A stretch of 64,000 bases of DNA from positions 1,612,001 through 1,676,000 of the forward strand of contig CADCXD010000009.1 in the NCBI GenBank assembly GCA_902806575.1. The letters run 5' to 3'. A program made the position numbers and the translations under genes. Below are positions 51,854-62,200 of this stretch, in pieces (within the stretch, counting starts at the first letter, position 1; the number at the start of each line of letters is the position of its first letter). The notes beneath the pieces were generated by a model. It saw nothing but the letters and a program-made list of their open reading frames with translations. It did no database searches and was not told the DNA's origin. This DNA comes from Jackrogersella multiformis (Eukaryota > Ascomycota > Sordariomycetes > Xylariales > Hypoxylaceae).

Positions 51854-52210
51854 TACTTATTCCTCGACGACGTTGCAAATGTTGGCAAGCGGCAGTGGAA
51901 CGTGGGCGGCCCATGCTTTATGTAGGTACAAATACCCATTGGAGCTGTCCGCCGCTGAGCTCAACCTCGGAATGTTTATCGGAACGGACTTGGGGGAAGC
52001 GTACTGCTTGGAGGATTTTGAATTATCAAGCATCCGTGTAACTTCGATTATTTTGTATACCTAAAGAAGATAGACTGGAAACTCCTTAAAATAATATTAC
52101 TAGAAGGATTCCTCTCAGAATCAAACTTCCAATGAGAGAGATGTAACCCCAACCTATCGAATCCAGTCAACCCCGACAGCGTCTTACGAGTCTGACTGAT
52201 GTCGTACGTG
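51854..52210. other. spacer between converging genes
   Basis: 3' flanks of the plus-strand monooxygenase and the minus-strand AA1-like gene. No further coding signal seen. Confidence 0.6.
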
Positions 52211-52983
52211 TCAGCAAGTTCCTCTGCAGGCTATAATTGTCGGTTGAATCAACACCGGCTTGCTATCCTCCCTCAAACCCCACGAGCACTAGTAGACACC
52301 AGAGTCAGTCATTGCGCTGTCAAAATCTTACGTGATAATAAAAATTGAGGTATTTACGAGCACACGGATTCCAGAGACTTTAGGAAAAGTGGTTGTCAAT
52401 GGGGGACGATGAAGACGAAGGCAAGAAAATGGATACCTACCACACCGCTACCACCACATGCTCCGTTCATATTTTCCCCGACCTCGAAATGCTGCGTTCC
52501 GGATAGGACCTTATAGTACTCGTCACCATCTACCGTTAAGTTGGTCGTAAGCGTAAATTTGACATCCATATTTTGGGTGGGTGATGTCCGATTGCCATTT
52601 GCCTTCAACACTTCGATGGTCCACTTCGAGATGGAGCCCGAGCCCGAGTATGAAGACGACGATTGGGTCTCCGCGGTCTCGCAATCGAATACATGACCGT
52701 ACGGTTCTTCGCCGAAAAATACCCAGTCCACCGTGCAGTTCGCCTTGCTGGCGTCGAAAGACACCCCAGGCCCTGCGGGAATGGTGTTAGGGTTCGTGAT
52801 ATTCGCCCACACGTGCGCGAATACACTGTTATTGGGGCGTCCTGAGGGAGAGAATGTGTTCAGTCTCGTTACTTGCCATGGCTCTAGAAGTGCCAAGTCT
52901 CTTTGAGATCGTTGGTTGTCTCCTGATGAGATAGCGAGGTTAAAGAAGCTTGTAAAAGCAAAGACGAACTTAGAGTATCTCAT
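52211..52983 (-). CDS. small secreted cysteine-containing AA1-like domain protein
   Basis: Two exons, 52983-52441 and 52288-52211, are joined by a 152-bp intron (GTAGGT...CTACTAG) in phase 0, giving 206 residues. A signal peptide (MRYSKFVFAFTSFFNLAIS) precedes the conserved pattern WQVTRLNTFSPSGRPNNSVF, ITNPNTIPAGPG, ANCTVDW, KWTIEVLKANG, HFEVGENMNG and CGGSGVCSWGL. Six cysteines in the mature protein allow three disulfides. This matches fungal secreted proteins annotated as AA1-like, small apoplastic proteins whose role is unknown and which are often listed as effector candidates. Stopping in the intron instead would give a 195-residue form without CSWGL and the last three cysteines. The second exon is strongly supported because it restores the conserved VCSWGL...CRGTC ending. 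Confidence 0.82.
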
Positions 52984-53603
52984 TTTGATTCAGAATCGTG
53001 TTCTATGCTTTGGGGTTGTCTGGACTCAGTCGAGCATTCTGAGAAGGACAGTAAGTGACCATTACATATTATATACATATAATTATAGGGTCCGCGATCC
53101 TCTATGCAACATTCTCAAGACCGAAAAGCTAGAAAAGACTATGGAGACATCATACGGTTGCGTAACGTTGGCACATAACGTAGCAGCGGGTGATCTAGAT
53201 CAGGCTGGTTACAAAACCTGCCTAGAATAATCCTTTACACTATTTCGAAGCTGTCATCTAACCTACACCTGTCTGACCGGCTAAATTGTAGTTATCGAAT
53301 CATTTCCTACGACGTCCCATAGACTCTTGGTATTGGAATACGAGGCAGCTAATGGTATAGATATCTATTTATAAATGCGTATATGTCGTGTGACGATATG
53401 TATGACAGCCTCAAGTTACGTGTGCTACATGTTAGGCTGGAAGGAAATCCGCGTGAGGGTGAAGTGTCTCTACTCGTTCTGCTTAAATGCAAAGTGATTT
53501 GATAATGAATGTACATTTGGTACTATATGCCATACACTAACACACTACTTAAATTCGTGAAATGTTTTAATTGGGTGCTCTGCTCCGATGGCTTCGCACA
53601 TTA
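52984..53603. other. promoter of the AA1-like gene and 3' flank of the hemerythrin gene
   Basis: AT-rich TATA-like sequence around 53067-53088 may be the AA1-like promoter (minus strand). No coding signal was recognised. Confidence 0.5.
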
Positions 53604-54405
53604 TTATCTCGCGGCACCGCGTTCCGGCCGTCCAGAGCTAGGCTCATCGGGCCAAGCACGGAACATGTCGCGGAGCTTGTCCAAAGGTGCTGTCATGAGC
53701 CCCGCTGCAGTCTCGAATGGAGGTTTATTAGGAGCACTCGGATGGCTACGCGTGGGTATGAACGATTTCGTCATCTCGAACTGTTCTGCTAAGTGTCTCG
53801 ACCTCGTTGGCAGCAGTGCCTCCTCTAGCTTTACAAGGTCATGTTCTTCTTCCTTTTTGATGTGTATCTTTAGATCTTTCATGAGAGACTCTAGTGTCGG
53901 AATGAATTTTTTATCACCGGGAGTTAAGTTCTGGAAATCGTAGAGTTGATCTTTGGCCTAGATTGGTAATAGTGCATTAGCAACCCATTCGTAACAATTG
54001 ACATAGGTAGATTTGGAATATACGTACCACCTGATGCTCTGCACGATCCTCGTCAGCCATCTCTTGGCCATTATTGACACCTGTTTCTATTGAGGGATAC
54101 ACAATCAGCTCCTCGGCTACTGCATGTCTCGCCAGTTCCCATACGAATGCATTTTGGTATCGGAGCTGGACATCGGGATCTTTCGAATTGACAATCTTGT
54201 CGTAATAACTCTCAATCTGCCGATGATCCTGACGAATAGCTGCTGAGATGCTGTCCGGCCCGGATCTAGCCTCGGCTTGGTTGTCTTTATGCGACATGAT
54301 GTTTTCGGAATACGGACGCGCCAGCCCTACGCGGGCTACGGGTGTAAATACAGGTCGGGCCATCCGGCCCCTGAGTCGGCCTGCCCGCAGCGACTGTCGT
54401 AGCAT
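53604..54405 (-). CDS. hemerythrin-like HHE cation-binding protein
   Basis: Exons 54405-54031 and 53957-53604 (73-bp intron between, phase 0) give 242 residues. The four-helix HHE domain is visible through its iron ligands: His61 (RQDHRQI), His94 and Glu98 (ARHAVAEE), His124 (AEHQ, directly before the intron), His157 and Glu161 (KIHIKKEEEH). These proteins bind a di-iron centre and are linked to oxygen, NO or iron homeostasis. The first ~33 residues (MLRQSLRAGRLRGRMARPVF and on) are rich in Arg and nearly free of acids, a likely mitochondrial presequence. An internal Met37 (MSHKDNQ) just before the domain could start a cytosolic form. The tail (residues 200-242) is Pro/Arg-rich. The first ATG in frame was chosen; upstream reading stays open without another ATG. 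Confidence 0.87.
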
Positions 54406-55031
54406 TGTGTATATGGGGGCAAACCAATCTATTTGCTGCTCTATGAGGCTTGGTATTTTGAAGGAACTCACGATAATGATGGTAGCAAGATTTGTACGAA
54501 CTCGAATGCTATTAAGTGCAAATATTGCACATATCCTATACCTATCGTCGAGTCAATGACCTGGACAAATGACAACTGTTGCCGTCATTCAGACGTATTC
54601 GATATGCTCCAGTCCGGTCCATCATAAGGTGATGACGAGCGTCGCAGCTAACCTGGAACCGTCCATAATTAAGAATGATGCCTTTGTTCCCTTCTTCGCG
54701 GTATCAAAATGGGTTCGAACCCGGATACTAGCAATGGGGTAGAAATCTTGAGCTTGAAACTTCATGTTGAGATCGATTGAATAAATCATGAATCATGAAT
54801 CACGACGCGAGAGATTGAGATCTGCTTTAACACCTTTTAGTTCCATAATACTCGATCATCATCATATATGTAATTAACAGATGACCAAAATCAATATACA
54901 GAATATATCCATTTAAAAAGGAAACAATTTTCGATATATCCAAAATTGGCCCCTGACTCAAGCCACCATTTGCCCTATCAAGTCCGAAGTCCGCTCTAAG
55001 TGACACGAAACGAATTACTAATATACATCAC
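54406..55031. other. spacer between hemerythrin and AA13 genes
   Basis: Promoter of the hemerythrin-like gene and 3' flank of the AA13 gene. A tRNA-like B-box (GGTTCGAACCC) at about 54713 lacks a foldable cloverleaf. Nothing else seen. Confidence 0.5.
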
Positions 55032-56245
55032 CTACCGCCATGTCGACGACACACCCGTCGCGGTCGACGAACACGAGCTAGCCACGGTGTAGGAGCGATT
55101 CGGATCGCTCTCCCATGTGACAGCTCCGCTGCTCGAGACCTTGACGAACTTGTACTGGAACGTCTGCCCGGCAGCCAGGTTCAGCGTGATGCTCCACAGC
55201 GGGTTCGCCGTCGTGTACTGCGCGGCCGATAACGCCGGCGCCGCGCTCACGTCCCAGCTGCCGAGAGCCGCGATAGAGCCCACCATCTTAACGGTGTCGC
55301 CGTATGTCGTCAAGGCGGCCTCGTTGAAGGTCAGCGCAACGGTACTGCTGGTACCAGAGGCGCACGCGGCGGTGCTGGTGGCCGTGGACACACTGGTTTT
55401 GGTCGAGGTTGCGGACGACGACAGTTTGCTTCCGGAGATGGCGATGTCCGCGCAGGATAGGTACACCTGCGGCGTCTGGAACGAGTTCCACTTGAACGAG
55501 AGCAGCGTGTGGTTGCTTATGTAGTCGGGGATCTTGATCTTCTTGGTCACGGTGTACCCGCCTGCGATGGTCGTGAAGCACGAGCCGAGCGCCGAATTGT
55601 CAACGCCCTGGCATCTAGTTCCCGAGTTGAAGCCGTTGCAGGTAAACCAGTCGTTCCGGTAACACGCCTGGTCCGAGGTGCAATCGGCGTTATAGTCGCA
55701 GCTCTGTCCGTTTACGTCGGTGCAGGGCAGCAAGCCCTCCTCGAAGCACTTTTCGGCGGTCTCCTTCTCGTCGTTGGTGGGCAAGTAAGTAGGATCTAGG
55801 AACTTATCGACTATGTCCTGGTCCTGGCATATGCGGTACGAGAACATGCCGCCGTGGTCCCCGTTGTGATCTACGCACCACTGGACGTCGATGACTTGTC
55901 CCGGAGTGTACGTGGCCACGGTGCTTGTTCCCCAATTCGTCGTCGGCTGATTGTAATCGACGCTCACACGGGCATTGTAGCCGCAGGGACCACTCCTACC
56001 CACCACCGCCTCATCCACATCCGGCCATGCCGTTACCGGCTCGAGAATGGTGCATTCGGGGCAATCTAAACCGGACTGCATAGCAATTACGGGTCAGCTT
56101 CGAATTCAATCCGAGGAGAACTTATCAGCACGGAACCGCGCACCTCAGCTCCAAGGCGCGTGCGACTTGAAGGGATTGTCAGGTATCCGTGACCTTGCAC
56201 AAGAGTGATGAGGGCGGAGCTGGCTAATGCGGAGATCGCCCTCAT
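55032..56245 (-). CDS. AA13 starch-active lytic polysaccharide monooxygenase with CBM20
   Basis: Exons 56245-56144 and 56075-55032 (68-bp intron, phase 0) give 381 residues. A signal peptide (MRAISALASSALITLVQG) is followed directly by His19, which becomes the N-terminal copper-binding His1 of the mature enzyme (HGYLTIPSSRTRLG). The AA13 catalytic module spans about 19-250: CPECTILEPVTAWPDVDE, GRSGPCGYNARVSVDYNQP, HNGDHGGMFSYRICQD (candidate second copper His108, mature ~90) and VYLSCADI with a candidate axial Tyr239. A short Ser/Thr/Ala linker leads to a CBM20 (about 272-375: TTYGDTVKMVGSIAALGSWD, WESDPNRSYTV). The enzyme oxidatively cleaves alpha-1,4 bonds in resistant starch outside the cell, helping amylases. 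Family assignment is strong from the N-terminal block plus CBM20. Copper residues are inferred by position. Confidence 0.93.
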
Positions 56246-56348
56246 TTTGTAGTAACGAGTGAAAGAGACAGGCCAGAAGATTGCAATAAGCTGTGAACGT
56301 GAACCTTGGCGGTGATGATTTTGTGGTTGTTCTTCACGTCATATCGAC

Positions 56349-56354
56349 TTTATA
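56349..56354 (-). promoter_or_regulatory. TATA box of the AA13 gene
   Basis: TATAAA on the minus strand, about 104 bp upstream of the AA13 start codon. A second TATA-like element lies at 56372-56377. Confidence 0.5.
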
Positions 56355-57330
56355 GCCGGACAGGCGGTCTCTATATACTCCTTAACAGAGCTTCCATGCC
56401 GGCTGCATTGCGGTGAAAGCATGAGAAGGACCGAAGCTCCGTATGGGGATGATGGAGATGAAGGAGATGAAGGAGGCGAGCATTGTTGATCTTTCAATTG
56501 ACACCGCTCCATGCTATGATATACCGCCGAGTCTATTTTCTAGCTCTACTGCTTTGCTACTACGTTATAGCAGTTCATTCGGAGGATATTTATCATGTGT
56601 CTAACATCAAGCCGCGTAGCTCCGGGCGTTCGTCGGCCTACTCTGGGGGCGCGTTGTAGAGGACGACCCCAGATTATAACATCGATGTCATGCATACGGC
56701 TTAGACCGCATGTGGGATTTCGCCGGGTGTGGGGATCGTGTGGAGGCGAGATGAATTCCCGATACGGGGAAGCTCCGCATTTGGAGGCATGCTATATCTG
56801 GGGTATCTTGGAAGGTCTCGTCGCCGCCAAGATTCTACCCGCTCGATAGAACCCTGCGGTGAAAACTGACGATACCTAGTCCAGTCCGAGAAAGCGCCGG
56901 ATGGTGAACTCGCTTAATACTTGATATGCTGCTGGAATGTGTTGTTAGCTTTCAGTTCCAAGAGCCTCTTGGTATTGAGCGAATCAACCCCTTGAAACTC
57001 CGCCGCCATGGCTCCGCCTCTAGACTTAGATCACTATTCTAGAACGTTTATTTCTTGTGACATCCTCATCAAGCCGAGGAGCTATGGGCCGGCTTGATAA
57101 CTTGAGACCCTCGTGATACCCTTAATAAGGCCAAGAAGCACATGCCGAAGAGAACGTTTTTTTTTTTTCTTAAATCAAATAGTATTAACAGACTTGTGTA
57201 TGGCCTCTTTTAATCATACATTCTCCATCCATCGTGATCGCGTCGTCATAGCCATTTTGTCCTTATTAGCCATCCCCTCCCCTCCCCTATCACTCATCAA
57301 TCATAACACATTCGTCCAACCAGTCGCAGA

Positions 57331-57356
57331 GGGGAAAGGGGAAAGGGGAAAGGGGG
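57331..57356 (+). repeat. four regular G-tracts (possible G-quadruplex)
   Basis: Four tracts of four or five G are separated by exactly AAA each, about 300 bp upstream of the end of the methyltransferase gene on the opposite strand. The pattern meets the G4 motif rule. Confidence 0.7.
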
Positions 57357-57634
57357 ATTGGGTATCAAGCTCAGGCGACTGGAGTGAAATGAAAAGAGAA
57401 CTTCATAACTTTTCCCTCCGGCTATGCAGCGACAATAGCGACGTTCTCTCATTAGGTACCTAGGTAGAAAGTAAACCACCATTGCACTATGCACAGTGCT
57501 TCTCGTCGTATCAACTCTTCAGGTAATTAAAGTAACTGTTGCTCGCAGACTAATAGGCCTTACTGCTCATATACCTTAAGATGAGCAGTCCTCGTGTATT
57601 CATATGTGCATGTGTGCATGTGTACTTTCTGCCT

Positions 57635-59222
57635 CTACGTGTAGTAAAGTTGGGGCGCCTGGCTAACTTCGTCTGGCTTCCACACTGCCTCGATGATGCT
57701 CATACGACAGCCGCGGGGTCTGGTAATGCCCTGCAATAAGGTGTTAGAATATAAGTGATTATATCTTCGTACCAACCTCCTCAATCGTGTTTGCTTATCA
57801 AGTTAGGAAGTAAAGGAAAGCTCACCTTAAAGACGAAGCCGTCTCCAGCCATCTTGAACAGCAGCCTGAAGTCGCCCTCCCCGCGCTCCTGCGCATTCAG
57901 AAGAGTCATCATGACGAGGTCCATGCTCCTCATCAGGCGCTCGTCCCATGGGTTCTCGACACCCGGCTCTCTAAGGCAGAGGTCGTTGATGATGATGCGC
58001 GCGCCGGGCTTTAGAGCGGGGATTAGGCTTCTGAGGATCTGCACGGCGTACGGCGTCGAGTAGTTGTGCATGATCCAGCGGAAGTAATACACATCGGCTC
58101 CGCGGACGGGCTGTTCCTTAAAGAAGTCGTGCGCCTGGAGGCGGACGCGCTTAGCGATCCGGTAATCGGCGCAGATCGGCTCAGGCGCGCTCTCGATGGT
58201 GTTGGGCAGATCTTGCACCACGAACTTGATGTTGCCATATTGCTTCGCTAGGTGCACACATACGAAGCCATGGCTACCGCCCAGGTCCACGAAGGTTCCC
58301 CCGAGGGCGTCCACATCCGCCAGGTCGCAGCCGTCTGAGAGATATGAAAGCTCATACCCTTCTCCCCCAGTCAAGCTCATCATGGCCTGCGCCATACGCT
58401 GGGCACGCTTGGGATCCTTGCCAAGGGTTACAAACATGGGCTCTTCGTCGGCGGTGTTGAACGCGAAATTGAATCCGGTCTGTGTGAGGCTTGTGGCCTC
58501 CGGATACTTCTTCAACGCGTCAATGACGTGCGCGGATCCGGGGTAAACATCCTCGGTGTTAAACCCGACCCAGGCTTGGAGGTCCTGATCCTCAACTAGA
58601 AGTCTCGAGGCAGCCGTGTGTGCGATTACTCCTGGCTTCGGTTCCTGGAAGAGATGGTTCGTCATGGCGTGTCGGAGAAGACGGGCAAGGTTGATAGGGT
58701 CAAGAGAGGTTTTGGCCTGTAGTTGTGACAGCGCAATAGACCCATCGAGAGGGACAAGTTTCGCTAGCATGTCTTGTCAGTATCCTGCTATTGAGTTTCA
58801 CAGAGCTGGAAAATACATACCAATCCCATAATGGTTAATGAGCTGTAGGCTCTGTGTGCCCATGAACTAATTTGTCATCTAGTTAGCATGATTCCATAAT
58901 AGTATATCAAGGTCTGTATGACTAGTGATATCATACGGGAGAGCGGAGAAAAATTAGGAAATGTCTCAAATGTCTCACTTACATCCCAAGCCATCCATCG
59001 TACTGACTCTCTGGGACCAACCATAAGATCCTGAAGCTCCTTAGTGGCGTGGATAATCTCTCTACGACTCTTGGAAATGTCGTCTGGCACCCCCGGAAAG
59101 TCACTAGGTGCGTCCACGTCGAAGCCTGGAGTTTGAAGGTTATGCTCCTTAAAGTACGCCTCCACCTTTTCTGCCTCCGCGGATATCTTCTGCGCGAGCG
59201 CGATCATCTTAGATGGCGCCAT
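57635..59222 (-). CDS. SAM-dependent O-methyltransferase (plant-type OMT2 family)
   Basis: Exons 59222-58983, 58866-58821, 58763-57826 and 57730-57635 (introns 116, 57 and 95 bp) give 439 residues; one exon is only 46 bp. Residues 1-150 form the helical dimerisation/winged-helix part (LQLINHYGIAKLVPLDGSIA). The SAM-binding glycine motif is VDLGGSHGF at about 254-262, followed by FVVQDLPNTIE, the acidic strand of the nucleotide fold. FRWIMHNYS with His328 holds the likely catalytic base, and GARIIINDLCLRE is a late core strand. The enzyme methylates a hydroxyl of a small aromatic or polyketide-like molecule in the cytosol. Size, layout and the SIIEAVW ending fit fungal secondary-metabolism OMTs such as the sterigmatocystin type. 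With the nearby monooxygenase it could be a tailoring pair, but the genes between are unrelated. Confidence 0.9.
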
Positions 59223-62200
59223 GGTATGGAATGTGGTACCCTTTTTCTTCTGAATCGTATTGCTGCCCGTATCCTCTATCTGACACTTATGGTGGTGGCC
59301 TGCCTTTTCCTCTAGTGAGGCTGTTGGTAATTCAGTTGTGGACTTAATGTTTTGTTTTATGTAGTCTGTATTTACAGAATGAGGAGTGGGTGAGGTGGGA
59401 TGGAGCCAAGTAGTCAACCTAAGCCTAGCCATATTTATTCGAAGAGAACAATGACGATGTTTGGGATATTGTGTTTGCCGTCGAAAGTGTCAACCTGCGT
59501 TTGGGAGTGGAGTGGAAACAAAGCAAGCCGCCAGAGTGAATGCCAATGTGCGATTGGGCAGTGAGAACAGTAATGTCGAAATGATGAAAATAGACGAACA
59601 AATTATAGACAATTAAGAATGCCAATGCTCTGATGTTCAAACTACAAGCCAAGTGAATGTGATATCAAGTTGAAAACGATGCTCTGTCACGGATGAGTAT
59701 ATATCTTTAGACGACTAAAGACTCGACCATCATCACAGGCCAAAATGATGTCGATGCCGTGTAAGTGAACCCCAGGCTTGGTTCAAAAGGAGAGGGAATA
59801 GTAAGTCCTGACTATTAATCTGTATTACATCTGCAAGGCGTTCATAGTGAGACAGCTGTCGTTAAAGCCGAACAAGAGACGAATAGGATGAGCCCAAGAA
59901 GACCTAATCGGCAAAGAAGGACGATGGTATTCTTGTTTGTCTTTGGCTTTGCTCTTCCTATATCTTTTTAGTGTTTGTCTCTTGGTATTCCCTTGCTTGG
60001 TTTCCACGAGTGTTCTTCCCCTTCTCATATACAACATATAGGCGCTCAGTTGGTCTCGCAGCACGAGCTTCCAAGCAGGAGCTATGTACCAAGGAAGCCT
60101 TTCCTTAGCTCCCCCTTTTATGAAGTAAGCGGATTTGCCGTATACTCTGAGAGAGAGAAGGGCTTTTCAGCCACGCGGATGTTTATCATCCGGGACTAAA
60201 ATCTGACAACAGACGTAATACCTTCCTATATTAGAAAGGCGCTCTTGGATGAGATCGGATATATGTCTCGAAAAAATGGCAATTAAAATAAAACAACACC
60301 AGGGATCTTCCGGACCAGAGAACTGGTTGACAGCTACCGAGGACTCGGTCTTGGGTCCAAGAGGCGTTCGCTTGTGGTGTGTCACACGGCAGACATGCAA
60401 AAAGAACCGTAGTTATTTTTTCTTCGGTACGAATAGCCGGTAGGGGATGAGGGTGAGAGGATCTGTGTGCGCGTGTGTAGTCTGCGGAGTGGTAAAGGAT
60501 TGGACGAGTTGGTCCAACGAGATGGAGACGCGAGAGACACGCAGCTCCCAGAAAGCGATTGCCTTTTTCCTCAGTTGTATGACCCGACGTGTCTTAAGTC
60601 ATAGGGGCTCCTGGCTCCTGGCTCGGCGCCCAACAGCCAGGGGACGAGCGCAGTCCCGACAGCATGGAAAAGCTGGAGGGGATGGAGTCCCAGATGTGGA
60701 TTTCGTTAGGTGCCCGTTCTGGCTGGCTGGCTAGCTGTATGGTGCGTTCGGCCGTCGTGCGGACCTGCTGTGGGCGGTCTAGCTGCGGCTATCCTTTTCT
60801 TGCCCGGGTGTCTGCACTGCAGTGGATTGTAACCCCTGTGCGTATGTAAGTGTGCCTAGTCTTGTGCGTTATCCCTCTCCTAGGCTATCTTGCGGTTGAT
60901 GGTGAGCTATGTAGCTTCGGGGTTGAAGCTGGGTAGTTATAAAGCATACCGAGGAAAGTTTTATAGAGCAAATCTATAGATGCGGGAATAGTCCTTCAAC
61001 AGGGCGGATGACTAGGTACGCCGGGCTGACGGGGTTCGCGGGATACTGTCTCCTTTTCTTCGGATCCCGGGACTCCCGATATAATTTATAAGAACTCCCT
61101 CCACTACAACCTCCTTACCTGAAATACTTTATACCTCTAACTTCTCTCAGGTTCCGACCGATAGGATCCATATTTGATGTAACATCCCATATGCAATGTA
61201 CACATGGTGTCGTATTATCTAAGGGGCTAGGCTATCAATCATTGTAGCTAATCCAAATATTACTTTAATCCCGTCAGTCTTTGGCTTAAAAATACGCATG
61301 CGTAAAACTCCACTTCCACGGCGGCGAGAGGAGTTCTTGGATTACCCTGCCTAGTCGACCATTGTATTGGTGTGGTTATCAAAGCAGTATTGATATTAGG
61401 TAAGCACTGGGAGTTATGAGGCTTCGAAGTTGACGAAGATAATCGCGAGTGACAATGCTCTGGGTCGGCTCTGAATGGTTGCCAACCCGTCGGATCGATC
61501 TCATTTGGGCAGAGCGCGGAAATTTAGCTATCAAATAGCCGATTCGTCATAATGTAAATCTCCCTAGATCCCACGAGTGTGGGAATTGCTTTATCTAGTT
61601 CTACACTTTCATAGGGTTAACGAATTGACGATAGAAAGAGCTTCACTTAGGTAATAGGACTTGACCTAATTACCTCGGTAGTCTTACCTACGTGACCGTT
61701 GCAACGTAGTAACCTACACTATATATACTAGCCTAGGTGACGCCTAAGTGGCAAAGGTAGAATTTCACGTCGTTGACCAGAGGCCTCTGAGGAGCCCAGG
61801 AAAAAAAAAAAAAAGCAAGCCTTGCATGTAGTTTTTGAGACGGTATAAATAGTCTTCTTAAGTTGAGTTCATTACCACCCAACCTGGTTGTTACTAAAAG
61901 CGCTGATGGGTACTAGTTATTGTATAAGCTGGTAGCAGACGGGTTTTCTCTGCTGATGTTGTCATAATGTTGCTAGAAACTGCGGTGATAGTGTAGCTTG
62001 ATGCGGCGGCAATCTCGTTGCAACTGTCTTACTGTAGGGAGCATGGTGTAGGCAAGGTGGTCGAACTGCTCGTTCAATCACTCAATGCATCGCACGCCTC
62101 AGCCATAGAGCAAGTTGACCTATTTACATCACGAAAGCCGCTTGCGTTGAGAACCTGCAGGCCTTGTCTGAAAATTGGCATCCGTGAGTGGAAATCAGTA

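Larger units (their letters stand above)
56246..57634. other. spacer between AA13 and O-methyltransferase genes
   Basis: The AA13 promoter lies at the left end. A G-rich tract at 57331-57356 and a T run at 57158-57168 are the notable structures. One CCTAGG copy lies near 57458. No coding signal was accepted. Confidence 0.55.

Noticed and set aside
54690..54740. tRNA B-box-like GGTTCGAACCC
   Set aside because: Neither strand gives a paired T-stem, an A-box at the right distance or an acceptor stem.
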